A DNA stretch of 19,308 nt. Source: an uncultured Bacilli bacterium. GTDB taxonomy: Bacteria > Bacillota_I > Bacilli_A > RF39 > UBA660. The DNA lies in the NCBI GenBank assembly GCA_910578745.1, contig CAJTSN010000031.1:1-19308 (forward strand). Reading direction: 5' to 3'. Positions 7,712 through 15,763 of the stretch are shown here, piece by piece. The position numbers were made by a program, and so were the translations under genes. The notes under the pieces are model-generated. The model saw only the letters and a list, made by a program, of their open reading frames with translations. It searched no databases and was not told the origin of the DNA. Every line of letters starts with the position of its first letter. Position 1 is the stretch's first letter.

Positions 7712-8575
7712 ATGAATTGTCCGAATTGTGGAACCCCAATTAAAGAGGGGGAAATTATGTGTTCTGCGTGCCGAATGCCCGTTGCGCTTATGAGTGGAAA
7801 TCCAACGACACCAACGCCTATTGCGCCAAGTGCCTCTACTTCCGCATATGTGGATCCAGCTTCAACGGTCACAAGCATGTCTTCGATGGAAATGCCCACC
7901 TATGTTGAAAAGGATTCAGAAGCGACTTTGAGTAATCAGTATAAGAATTATGGAGAAGGGAAAAAACCAGTTACCAGTTTAAAATTTCTTCTTCCTATTT
8001 TAATAGGTACACTTCTTCTTGTTTTTGTTCTTTTTGGCGTTTATATGGTTGTAAAGATGTATGTTCAAGATCGGAAAAGTAATCCAAGTGAAAGTACGCT
8101 TGCTACGTATCAGGTTGATTTTAATGGGTACATATATACATTAAGTGGCGATTTAACCTATAGTAAAGATACGGCATCGAATGTACTTCATATTGCTTTA
8201 AGCGATAATACATGGTCTAGTTCCTTACAGATTATTGAATCGACTTATGCAAGTGCTAGAGAAAGAAAAAACGCTTTAAAATCTTACTTTCAGTCCCTTG
8301 GCTATACCGCTTCTGATGTCAAAGAACAAAACTATGGAGATGGCGTCTTTTTACTCCTTGAAGCCACCAAAAAACAAAAAAAATATCTACTTGCGGTTAC
8401 ACAGGCTGGAGATTCCTCAAATTGCTTTGGAATCGTAATTGAAAAACAAGATAATACTTATGGCTATGATTTATTAGAGACGGTTGCAAAAATAACAACG
8501 AATGTCAAATATGAAAGAACAAATACAACAGGAAAGGGAAATGTGGACTTTGATTTCACAAATGTGTTAAAGTAA
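7712..8575 (+). CDS. Zinc-ribbon single-pass membrane protein, function unknown
   Basis: The 287-residue protein begins with a zinc ribbon, CPNC at residues 3-6 and CSAC at 17-20, so one zinc ion held by four cysteines is expected in the cytoplasm. A Pro/Ser/Thr/Ala-rich linker (about 28-60) leads to a single membrane helix (~92-114), and the last ~165 residues form an exported alpha/beta domain with no recognisable enzymatic motif. RBS aggaggtg overlaps the murC stop codon, and the next gene starts right at this gene's stop (TAAATG). Operon position after tadC and murC makes a pilus- or wall-related role possible, for example sensing or stabilising an envelope complex, but nothing in the sequence shows it. 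Confidence 0.85.
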   Translation: MNCPNCGTPIKEGEIMCSACRMPVALMSGNPTTPTPIAPSASTSAYVDPASTVTSMSSMEMPTYVEKDSEATLSNQYKNYGEGKKPVTSLKFLLPILIGTLLLVFVLFGVYMVVKMYVQDRKSNPSESTLATYQVDFNGYIYTLSGDLTYSKDTASNVLHIALSDNTWSSSLQIIESTYASARERKNALKSYFQSLGYTASDVKEQNYGDGVFLLLEATKKQKKYLLAVTQAGDSSNCFGIVIEKQDNTYGYDLLETVAKITTNVKYERTNTTGKGNVDFDFTNVLK

Positions 8576-9022
8576 ATGAAGAAGATGTGGATCGTGCTTC
8601 CTATTTTATTTCTTTTGGTATTTATAGGATTTTTAGTGTGTAAGTATGTTCTTCCAACGTATGTGGATGATTATACATTAAAAGGAGATTATGTTCCTTC
8701 TTTATCTAAGGTTTTAAAGGAAACAAAGTGGGTTTCTGCGTATCAAAAGAAAAACAAAAATGGGATTTACTTAAAAAAGTATGTGTATAAAAAACAAGAA
8801 AATGTGATAGAAAACTTAACAACTTATAGTAATTATTTAATTAAGATGGAACAATTTGAAGTCTTACGTGATTATGATTTAAAAGATAAAGAAAATACAT
8901 CGATTTATTTAGGAAAAAAATCACACGTTGATTCTACAAAAATCATTCTTGTAGAAATTTCTTATACAGAAGATACAATTGTGATTATTTTATCGAAGAA
9001 GAAGGGAAGTTTTCTCCAATAA
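8576..9022 (+). CDS. Small membrane-anchored protein, function unknown
   Basis: The 148-residue protein has an N-terminal hydrophobic segment (about residues 4-26) without a clear cleavage site or lipobox, so it is probably a membrane anchor with an outside domain of ~120 residues, rich in Lys and Tyr. The ATG follows the preceding stop with no gap and no RBS of its own, so translation is probably by reinitiation from the zinc-ribbon gene, and the two products are likely needed together. Its C-terminal strand pattern (a segment ending IILVEISY, then TIVIILSKKKG) loosely recalls the exported domain of that neighbour; homology is only a suspicion. It is the last gene of the operon. Confidence 0.75.
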   Translation: MKKMWIVLPILFLLVFIGFLVCKYVLPTYVDDYTLKGDYVPSLSKVLKETKWVSAYQKKNKNGIYLKKYVYKKQENVIENLTTYSNYLIKMEQFEVLRDYDLKDKENTSIYLGKKSHVDSTKIILVEISYTEDTIVIILSKKKGSFLQ

Positions 9023-9049
9023 AAAATCTAACAAATACGTTAGATTTTT
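9022..9049. terminator. Bidirectional terminator shared by the Tad-murC operon and lexA
   Basis: An 11-bp perfect stem (9022-9032 with 9039-9049, loop aaatac) is flanked by A tracts on one side and T tracts on the other, so it works for both convergent transcripts. It overlaps the stop codons of both genes: TAA at 9020-9022 (plus) and 9040-9042 (minus). Confidence 0.85.
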
Positions 9050-9660
9050 CTGTATAAACCAATTGCTTTTCCTAAAATAGTTACATTATTTAAAAGAATT
9101 GGAGACATTGTATCATTTTCTGGTTGTAGACGAAAGTGATCTTTTTCTTTATAAAATGTCTTTAAAGTCACTTCATTTTCCTCAGTCATAGCAACGACCA
9201 TTTGTCCATTTCTAGCCGTATTTACACGTTCTACAATGACAATATCCCCATCTAAAATGCCAGCATTTATCATGCTTGTTCCATCGACTTTTAAACTAAA
9301 AACTTCTTTGTTTTTGGGAATCAAATAGGAAGGAACTGCTAAAAACTCATCGGGTTGTTCAATAGCCTCGATAGGACTACCAGCTGTGATTTTTCCAAGG
9401 AGAGGAATTTCTACGGTCTGTTCATTTAAAGGATTTAAATATTCGTTAGTAACAAGTAATTCAATGGCTCTATTTTTGCACCCATTTTTTCGAATCGTTC
9501 CTTTTTTTTCTAAATTATTTAAATGAGCATGAATGGTAGCAGGGGAATTGACCCCCAAAGCAGAACCAATTTCTCGAATCGTAGGTGGAAATCCATGTTC
9601 TGCAATATATTGTTTCATAAAATCTAAAATTTCATTTTGTTTTTTTGTTAATGTTTCCAT
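9040..9660 (-). CDS. lexA: LexA repressor (SOS regulator, S24 self-cleaving protease)
   Basis: LexA represses SOS genes and is inactivated by RecA-stimulated self-cleavage after DNA damage. The 206 residues match the family length. The N-terminal winged helix-turn-helix is at ~1-70 (GFPPTIREIGSALGVNSPAT). The Ala93-Gly94 cleavage site lies in LLGKITAGSPIEA. The catalytic Ser129 is in VDGTSM and the catalytic Lys167 in EVTLKTF. All are present, so it should be functional. AGGAGG lies just before the ATG. It stands alone on the minus strand, and a LexA-box-like palindrome overlaps its -35, indicating autoregulation. Confidence 0.96.
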   Translation of the reverse strand: METLTKKQNEILDFMKQYIAEHGFPPTIREIGSALGVNSPATIHAHLNNLEKKGTIRKNGCKNRAIELLVTNEYLNPLNEQTVEIPLLGKITAGSPIEAIEQPDEFLAVPSYLIPKNKEVFSLKVDGTSMINAGILDGDIVIVERVNTARNGQMVVAMTEENEVTLKTFYKEKDHFRLQPENDTMSPILLNNVTILGKAIGLYRKI

Positions 9661-9687
9661 AAAACCTCCTTGATTTCTCTTATTCTC

Positions 9688-9727
9688 ATTTTAGCACGCC
9701 CCTTTCTCTTTGTCAAACATTTGTTCA
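9688..9727 (-). promoter_or_regulatory. lexA promoter with overlapping SOS box
   Basis: Read on the minus strand, TTGACA (9711-9716) and TAAAAT (9688-9693) are separated by 17 bases. The palindromic 14-mer at 9714-9727 (plus strand caaacatttgttca) resembles the Gram-positive LexA box CGAACN4GTTCG, matching 11 of 14 positions of CGAACRNRYGTTYG. It overlaps the first four bases of the -35, which would allow LexA to block its own transcription. Confidence 0.8.
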
Positions 9728-9740
9728 TTTGAAATTTTGA

Positions 9741-9866
9741 AACTCTTTTTTAATGGAATGAATTGAAAGAGAGCAAAACAGAGTCGTAAATCTTTTAGGT
9801 AAGATAAATAAAAGAAAAAAGAGTTGTGATTTGCTTCATGAATTATTAGGAAACTCTTTTTTTTTT
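9741..9866 (+). promoter_or_regulatory. lexA-tkt intergenic repeats forming alternative hairpins
   Basis: The 11-mer aactctttttt occurs at 9741-9751 and again at 9852-9862. Its complement aaaaaagagtt lies between them at 9815-9825, so it can pair with either copy. The downstream pairing has a 26-base loop and is followed by Ts to 9866, resembling a terminator, yet no intact gene precedes it on this strand. It might be a leader attenuator for the transketolase gene if a promoter lies upstream; none is convincing. Confidence 0.3.
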
Positions 9867-9879
9867 CCTCTTTTTCCTG

Positions 9880-9906
9880 TATACTTAATATTAGAAAGAT
9901 AGGAGA
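9880..9906 (+). promoter_or_regulatory. Probable -10 element and RBS of the transketolase gene
   Basis: TATACT at 9880-9885 is a fair -10 with TG two bases ahead (tgTATACT is not a strict extended form). Upstream at the -35 distance there is only a T tract. AGGAG at 9901-9905 is a good ribosome site for the ATG at 9911. Confidence 0.45.
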
Positions 9907-9910
9907 ATAT

Positions 9911-11896
9911 ATGGACGAGAAGATAATAAATAACATTAAGACGTTGGCTATTGATATGATACAAGAAGCGGGAAGTGGACACCCCGGGATTGTTTTGGGA
10001 GCCGCTCCAATTTTATATACACTATATGCAAAACATATGCGAGTGAGTACAAGTGATACTTCTTGGGTGAATCGCGATCGTTTTGTTCTGTCAGCTGGAC
10101 ATGGTTCTGCACTTTTATATGCTACTTTATATATGGCTGGTTTCAATTTAAGTTTAGAAGATTTAAAACGTTTTAGGCATTATCAATCAAAAGTACCTGG
10201 GCATCCTGAGGTTTTTATTACACCCGGAGTAGAAGCATCAACGGGTCCTTTAGGGCAAGGAATTGCCACAGCTGTTGGACTTGCCTTAGGAGAAAAAATG
10301 TTAAAGGAACGGGTGAACACAAGAGAGTATACTTTAATTGACTACTATGTATACGCTTTATGTGGAGATGGAGATTTTATGGAGGGAATCAGCTATGAGG
10401 CTATGTCCTTTGCCGGAAGTCACCATCTTGATAATTTAATTGTATTATACGATTCAAATGGTGTGAGTTTAGATGGAGTAACGGATGGAGTTTTTAACGA
10501 ATCGATGGAAGCACGTGCGAAAAGTATGGGTTGGGATTATGAATTTGTCAAGGATGGAACACAAGTAAGTCTAATTGATAAAGCAATCTCTCGAGCAAAA
10601 CTAAACAAAAAGCCGACCCTTATTGAAGTAAAAACAATTATTGGAAAGGGTTCTTATTTAGAAGGATCCAATGCAGTGCATGGAAAACTTTTAACCGATG
10701 ATGATATCAAACAATTAAAATATAACCTAGGTATTCCTTTAAAATCCTTTTATGTCGATGAAAATGTATGCAGTTCTTTTCGAAGAAGCCTTGCACAGAG
10801 GACCAATACGGCTTATATGAAATGGGCCGATTCCTATAAAAAATGCGCGAGTGATGAAGAAACGTTAAAAAAGATTGCTTTTCTTTTTAATCCAAGTATT
10901 CGTTGTAATTTTCTGGATTATGATTTTCATTTTGAAGAAGGTTTGCACGAGGCAATACGAAGTACCAATAAAAAAATTATGGATGTACTTTCTTCTTATA
11001 TTCCTTATTTGATTGGAGGAGCAGCGGATGTAGCAAGTTCAACAAACGCCTATTTACAACAAGGTGGGGATGTAACACATAGCTATTTTTTAGGGAAGAA
11101 CATTCACTATGGCATTCGAGAGCATGCAATGGGAGCCATTTCAAATGGACTTGCTTTATCCCATTTTCGAACCTTTGCTTCTACTTTCTTTTGTTTTTCA
11201 GATTACCTAAAGCCAGCCATAAGAATGTCAGCTCTTATGCATCTACCTGTCATTTACATATTCTCACATGATTCGATTTTGGTAGGACAAGATGGTCCAA
11301 CGCATCAGCCGATTGAGCAACTGGCCTCTTTTCGTTCGATGCCTGATGTAGTTACTTACAGACCATGTGATGCCAATGAACTTGTTGGTGCTTGGAATAC
11401 AATATTAAATGATAATATTCATCCCTCTATCTTAGTCTTATCTCGAACGGAGGTTCCCCTTTTAAGTACAAGTAATAAACATTTTGTTGAAAAAGGGGGA
11501 TACATTATAAAAAAGGAAGTACAACGTTTAGATGCAACGATTATTGCAACAGGGACAGAAGTTTCTTTAGCCATTTCTTTAGCGAATGTTTTATATAAAG
11601 AAAATCAGTTTGATATTCGAGTGGTAAGCATGCCTTCTATGAATTTATTTGATAAGCAAACAGAGATTTATCAAAAAGAAGTGTTAGGACAAGGACACGC
11701 TATTTTCACATTAGAGGCAGGTTCTACTTATGGTTGGGATAGGTATGCAACCGATAAAAGACATATGCTAGGTATTGATACATTTGGAGCAAGTGGAACA
11801 AAAGAAGAAGTGTTAAAAGCAACCAATTTTGATTTTGAAACATTAAAAAAGCGAATTGTTCATGTATTAGAAGAACAGAAAATAATGTTAAAGTAA
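9911..11896 (+). CDS. tkt: Transketolase
   Basis: Transketolase moves two-carbon units between sugar phosphates in the non-oxidative pentose phosphate pathway using thiamine diphosphate and a divalent metal. The 661-residue length fits the full-length enzyme. Substrate and cofactor histidines are seen at GSGHPG (His24), SAGHGS (His64), PGHPE (His98) and VHGK (His257). The ThDP/metal motif is CGDGDFMEG (151-159) with the following DSNGVS (181-186). The catalytic glutamate is in GIREHAMG (Glu404), and the transketolase signature DGPTHQPIEQL is at 461-471. The C-terminal domain (~540-660) is complete. It is a stand-alone gene divergent from lexA, and no convincing terminator was found before the next promoter. 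Confidence 0.96.
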   Translation: MDEKIINNIKTLAIDMIQEAGSGHPGIVLGAAPILYTLYAKHMRVSTSDTSWVNRDRFVLSAGHGSALLYATLYMAGFNLSLEDLKRFRHYQSKVPGHPEVFITPGVEASTGPLGQGIATAVGLALGEKMLKERVNTREYTLIDYYVYALCGDGDFMEGISYEAMSFAGSHHLDNLIVLYDSNGVSLDGVTDGVFNESMEARAKSMGWDYEFVKDGTQVSLIDKAISRAKLNKKPTLIEVKTIIGKGSYLEGSNAVHGKLLTDDDIKQLKYNLGIPLKSFYVDENVCSSFRRSLAQRTNTAYMKWADSYKKCASDEETLKKIAFLFNPSIRCNFLDYDFHFEEGLHEAIRSTNKKIMDVLSSYIPYLIGGAADVASSTNAYLQQGGDVTHSYFLGKNIHYGIREHAMGAISNGLALSHFRTFASTFFCFSDYLKPAIRMSALMHLPVIYIFSHDSILVGQDGPTHQPIEQLASFRSMPDVVTYRPCDANELVGAWNTILNDNIHPSILVLSRTEVPLLSTSNKHFVEKGGYIIKKEVQRLDATIIATGTEVSLAISLANVLYKENQFDIRVVSMPSMNLFDKQTEIYQKEVLGQGHAIFTLEAGSTYGWDRYATDKRHMLGIDTFGASGTKEEVLKATNFDFETLKKRIVHVLEEQKIMLK

Positions 11897-11944
11897 AAGG
11901 GGATTTTAAATAAATAATATAAGGAAATAATTTGTTTGTCGTGC

Positions 11945-11995
11945 TTGACTATTGTAGGGAAATATGTTAAGATATGACACGTATTTCAAAGGAGG
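11945..11995 (+). promoter_or_regulatory. Promoter and strong RBS of the large repeat protein gene
   Basis: TTGACT (11945-11950) and TAAGAT (11968-11973) are 17 bases apart, with TG at 11965-11966 as an extended -10. aaaggagg at 11988-11995 sits 11 bases before the ATG at 12007. The in-frame ATG at 11974 abuts the -10 and would lie upstream of the transcription start, so it cannot be the start. Confidence 0.8.
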
Positions 11996-12006
11996 GGGAA
12001 TATACT

Positions 12007-15000
12007 ATGAAACACACAATAGTAAAACTTTGCAACCATGTAGAAAGTTTGGTAACGGATGCATTGAATTCTGAAAATATAGATATAATAATACATAATA
12101 GTGATTTAATTAAAGGTGCTGTTAGTAGAATGCATCAAATAGAAGAAAAATCAAATCCTCATGCAGAACGAAAAAATTTATATAATTTCTTTTATAAAAC
12201 ATCAGAGGATGCTTTACGAAAAATAGAACGACATTTAGAAAAAATACAAAAAGAAATGAATGTATATATGGAACAAAATGATGAATTAATTGAAGCTACT
12301 ATAAAAGAAGGTATAAATAGAGTAGAACAACCAGTTGAGGAATATACAGAAGAAGATGTAGAATCATTTGAAACAGAGGAAGAAGAAACTTTAGATTCAG
12401 TAGAACAGCCAATGGAAGAATATACAGAAGAAAATGTAAAACCATTTGAAACAGAGAAAGAAGAAACTTTAGATTCAGTAGAACAGCCAATGGAAGAATA
12501 TACATATGAAGGTGTAGAACCATTTGAAATAGGCGAAGAATATCCAGAAGAAAATAGTAAGGAAATTGATGCAAATAGTATTAATTTAGATACTATAGAA
12601 AAAATGTACGAAGAAGCAATTAAAGGGGATTTGTCAAGTAAAGAGAATATAAAAAATCAATTTCAATATATGTATGAAAAATTACTAGAATTAAGTCGTG
12701 CAGAAGATTTTTCTAATGATGAAATAGGATATTTATATCAAATGATAGATAACCTTCATACTTATCGTAAAAATCTTGATAGTCAAATTGAGAAAGAAAA
12801 ATCTGTTTCATATATCGATGATCCTTCTCCTTTGTCTGAGGAAAAAGATCAAATGACTATGGAAAAAATGTATGATTTACAACAAGAAGCCATCGAATCA
12901 GGCAATTGCGATAGAATGGTCGAAGTATCAAATGAGTTGACAAGGCAATCTCAAGCTTTATATGAAAAATTAATGCTTGGGGAAATTCCTTCAGAACAAC
13001 AAGAAGTTGCTAAAGATAGACTTGATTTGATGACTAACATAATTAGAGATCTTGATAGTCGCGTAGAAGAAATTAGAAAGACAGCTCAAAGTAAGTTTAT
13101 AGTAGGTGATTTTCCAACAGAAGAAGAGATGAATGCTTGGTATCAAGAAGCTATGGTGACATCTAATTTGAATAGACTTACTGAAGTTTTGAATTATTTT
13201 AATGCATGTATTAAAGAAATCGATTTTCGATATAAAAACGGCGGTTATTCTTTAGAAAGTGGCATTTTTGAAAAACTTGAGTCTATGGTTGATGATATGT
13301 CTAAACGATTAGACACTATGAATTTTGAAATCCAAGAAGAGGGATTTAAGTTTCTAACGGAAGAAGAAGTTGAAGCTTTGTTCCAAGAAGCTATGATGAG
13401 TAGTGATTATAGTCGAGTGGTGGAAATTGCAAATCAATTAGATGAATATCAGGCTGGATTAGTAGATGACAATGAACGAACATGGATTAAAGAAAAAGTT
13501 GGTGAAATTGATTTATATTTAGCTAATCTTGAGAATACGCCAACTGAGAATGCAAATGAATTAAATGAGTTAATGGAAAAAATAGAAGAAAAGTATCAAG
13601 AAGCGTTAGAAACGCCAGAAATTACTAGAAAGCAAGAGATAAAACGTGAGTTTGAAGAGGAATATAAGAATTTAGAGGATAACCTTACAAATAGTCAAAT
13701 TTCTTATGAAGATAGAAGTGACATACAAGATAAAATGCGAGAGCTAGAAGAGTATATTTATTATTTGGATGCACATATCAAGGCCTTTTCCCCTTCACCT
13801 TTACAAGAAACTAAGAAAAAAGGAATTAAGAATCTTTTTGTAAATATAAATTGGTTTCACAAAGATGCAAAGAAAAAGAAGGAAAAAACAAATAAAAAAT
13901 TATCTTTGAAAAGAGCAGCCATTTTTGCACTCGGGATAGGTACAGTAGTTGCAGCCCTTTGTACAGCTGTCTCAGCAAAAGCAAAAAGTAGAGATTCAAA
14001 AAAGATGGTAGCACGCGTAAAAGAAGTCAGTGATGGTGTTTTGGATATTTGTTCAGCTGGTGCTACAGAATTACAAAAAAAACGTTTAGAAGATGTAGTT
14101 TCGAATAGCGTTTCAGTAGCATTACAAGTAAATAATTCATTAGCGGAGGCATCAAAGTCAAAAATTTTAACACAGGATGCGAAAGAAGAAAAGATCATGG
14201 ATTTAGTAAGAAATCTAAGAGATCGATTTAATATGCATGATGGAATGAATATCACAACAGAACAGGCATTATCTTTATATATTCACTTAAACGCAGCAAA
14301 TAGCTATGAAAATGCAAATGATACATTAGCACTTGATAAGATTACTCGTGAAAATTTAATTAAAAAGTATTATGTTGGCTTGACAGAAAATAGTGAAGCG
14401 TTTAAAACGTATGAATTAGAAGATGAGGACCTATCTCGATTATCTGCAGATGTACATAGTCTTCGAAATGCAGCATTAAATCGTGTCATTGTATTAAATA
14501 GTCAAGGAAAATATGCTGAATCTAGAGAAATCATTCGTATTTTTAAAGATTTTGTTACAGAAGAGGCATTACAAGATGAAGTCGCTGTTTTAACAGAATC
14601 AATTGAGATGATGCAGACAAGTGATAAGGCTATGAAAAAAAGGGAAATCTATCGCTATTACAACTATATTTTTGCAGGTCCAAAAAATGGTGTTAGAAAC
14701 TTTAATCAATATGGACACTATGTGGATGAGAATAACAAGGAAATGACTTACGAAAATCAAGGAACAACGATGCGTTTCTATACATGGATGATGGATGGTT
14801 TTGTAGGCCTTAACTTAAATAATAATATAATTCCACAAGATATTATCAATGCAAAAGAAGCCAAATTACGAGATCAATCTTCTTTGCTTCGTATCTTAGG
14901 ATTTAAAAATTGTAATTCCATAGATTATAATTATGATTTTGATACACCAATTGATAATAAAACGAAAAAGTCAAGTACAAAGAGTAGCCGTTCAACTTCA

Positions 15001-15651
15001 AAATCTTCGTCTAGTAACAAGAACATTGCAAGTGTTTTAGAAACACCAGAATTAGATAAAGAGATGGATGCAGGACTAAGAGAAAATACGAATGTAGGGG
15101 ATACATTTAAGTTGGGTGATGGTTCAACGGTTACAGTGGTAGAGTCAGGACCAAGTGAGGCAACTGTAGTTGTTCAACCGGATCCAAGTTCAGCAAAAAC
15201 CGAAGATACAACTCCAGAAGGTTCAAAAGAAAGAGAAACAACAGAAGGCGGAGGAAACGAAAAAACAGAAGAAATTTCATTTGAACAAGATTCAACAGAT
15301 GTAGTTATTGATGAGGGTGGAGATGTAATTTCGGATGGTAGTGATGAATATGAGGAAGAGATTTCATTTGAAGAGGATTCAACCGAAGAATATTATGAGG
15401 AGGAAATTTCATTTGAACAAGATTCAACCGAAGAATATTCTGAAGAAGAGATTTCATTTGAACAAGATCTAGCTGAAGAATATTCTGAAGAAGCGATTTC
15501 ATTTGAAGAGCCAAGTGTTTCTGAACAATCTTCTCAACAAGCGGAGATTTATCAATTATATAGTTTAAGAGAAGAACTTTTAAATGCCATTTCTTACACA
15601 CAAGAACCTGTTGTGTTTGATGAGGGATATGCCAAAATATATCATATATAA
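12007..15651 (+). CDS. Large membrane protein with tandem helical repeats and acidic repeats, function unknown
   Basis: The 1214-residue product (start chosen by RBS at 11988) has no N-terminal signal. Residues ~106-180 hold a 26-residue acidic repeat (VEQPMEEYTEE type). Residues ~191-593 hold five diverged helical units of 63-80 residues. Each begins near a Tyr/Phe-x-Glu-Ala motif (MYEEAIK, LQQEAIESG, YQEAMVTS, FQEAMMSS, YQEALETP), and most end in a Leu-Asp-rich helix. A Lys-rich stretch (~617-635) precedes one hydrophobic segment, ~636-656 (AAIFALGIGTVVAALCTAVS), ending AVSAKA like a signal-peptidase site. Positive-inside logic puts the repeats in the cytoplasm and the rest outside. The outer part has a helical domain (~660-980), a Ser/Lys linker (~988-1004), a small beta domain, and ~15-residue EEISFEQDSTEEYSE repeats (~1089-1180). 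No family recognised; a scaffold or cytoskeleton-like envelope protein is a guess from architecture. Confidence 0.85.
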   Translation: MKHTIVKLCNHVESLVTDALNSENIDIIIHNSDLIKGAVSRMHQIEEKSNPHAERKNLYNFFYKTSEDALRKIERHLEKIQKEMNVYMEQNDELIEATIKEGINRVEQPVEEYTEEDVESFETEEEETLDSVEQPMEEYTEENVKPFETEKEETLDSVEQPMEEYTYEGVEPFEIGEEYPEENSKEIDANSINLDTIEKMYEEAIKGDLSSKENIKNQFQYMYEKLLELSRAEDFSNDEIGYLYQMIDNLHTYRKNLDSQIEKEKSVSYIDDPSPLSEEKDQMTMEKMYDLQQEAIESGNCDRMVEVSNELTRQSQALYEKLMLGEIPSEQQEVAKDRLDLMTNIIRDLDSRVEEIRKTAQSKFIVGDFPTEEEMNAWYQEAMVTSNLNRLTEVLNYFNACIKEIDFRYKNGGYSLESGIFEKLESMVDDMSKRLDTMNFEIQEEGFKFLTEEEVEALFQEAMMSSDYSRVVEIANQLDEYQAGLVDDNERTWIKEKVGEIDLYLANLENTPTENANELNELMEKIEEKYQEALETPEITRKQEIKREFEEEYKNLEDNLTNSQISYEDRSDIQDKMRELEEYIYYLDAHIKAFSPSPLQETKKKGIKNLFVNINWFHKDAKKKKEKTNKKLSLKRAAIFALGIGTVVAALCTAVSAKAKSRDSKKMVARVKEVSDGVLDICSAGATELQKKRLEDVVSNSVSVALQVNNSLAEASKSKILTQDAKEEKIMDLVRNLRDRFNMHDGMNITTEQALSLYIHLNAANSYENANDTLALDKITRENLIKKYYVGLTENSEAFKTYELEDEDLSRLSADVHSLRNAALNRVIVLNSQGKYAESREIIRIFKDFVTEEALQDEVAVLTESIEMMQTSDKAMKKREIYRYYNYIFAGPKNGVRNFNQYGHYVDENNKEMTYENQGTTMRFYTWMMDGFVGLNLNNNIIPQDIINAKEAKLRDQSSLLRILGFKNCNSIDYNYDFDTPIDNKTKKSSTKSSRSTSKSSSSNKNIASVLETPELDKEMDAGLRENTNVGDTFKLGDGSTVTVVESGPSEATVVVQPDPSSAKTEDTTPEGSKERETTEGGGNEKTEEISFEQDSTDVVIDEGGDVISDGSDEYEEEISFEEDSTEEYYEEEISFEQDSTEEYSEEEISFEQDLAEEYSEEAISFEEPSVSEQSSQQAEIYQLYSLREELLNAISYTQEPVVFDEGYAKIYHI
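12322..12543 (+). repeat. 78-bp in-frame tandem repeat, about 2.8 copies
   Basis: Units start at 12322, 12400 and 12478 (period 78 bases, 26 codons), each opening with the codons for VEQP. The second and third copies share an identical run of 36 bases across their junctions. The third is truncated and diverges after FEIGEE. In-frame period means copy-number change would keep the protein readable. Confidence 0.9.
15268..15513 (+). repeat. 45-bp in-frame tandem repeat coding EEISFEQDSTEEYSE units
   Basis: One separated copy begins at 15268 and four contiguous copies run from about 15355 to 15513, with a 45-base period. They encode the 15-residue acidic unit EEISFEQDSTEEYSE with small changes (EED for EQD, DLA for DST, YYE for YSE, AIS for EIS). 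They lie in the predicted outside C-terminal tail. Confidence 0.85.
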
Positions 15652-15664
15652 GTAGTATTAGAGA

Positions 15665-15690
15665 GACTATAGGTTTATAGTCCTTTCTTT
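15665..15690 (+). terminator. Weak terminator after the large repeat protein gene
   Basis: A 7-bp stem gactata (15665-15671) and tatagtc (15676-15682) with a ggtt loop is followed by cctttcttt, a T-rich but interrupted tail. It begins 14 bases after the stop codon. Confidence 0.6.
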
Positions 15691-15763
15691 GTAAAACAAA
15701 TCAAATTCTCTACTTTTAGGCTTTTAAAGAATAAGAGATAGGAATTTATATAGTAAAAATAAA

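Noticed and set aside
9691..10146. Minus-strand ORF of 151 codons across the lexA-tkt gap
   Set aside because: It runs antisense to the conserved start of transketolase and through the lexA promoter, and its protein is low-complexity Phe/Ser/Lys text with no domain.
11897..11944. Terminator after transketolase
   Set aside because: The stretch is AT-rich but shows no stem with a T tract; termination may be inefficient or elsewhere.
11974..12006. ATG 11974 as the start of the large repeat protein
   Set aside because: It abuts the -10 element of the promoter, so it would not be in the transcript; aaaggagg serves ATG 12007.
12322..12543. Tandem repeats as a CRISPR array
   Set aside because: The repeats are contiguous, in frame inside a coding region and have no unique spacers.
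13857..14255. Minus-strand ORF of 132 codons inside the large repeat protein gene
   Set aside because: It mirrors a Lys-rich and Ala-rich coding stretch; composition is Phe/Ser-rich as expected of an antisense shadow.
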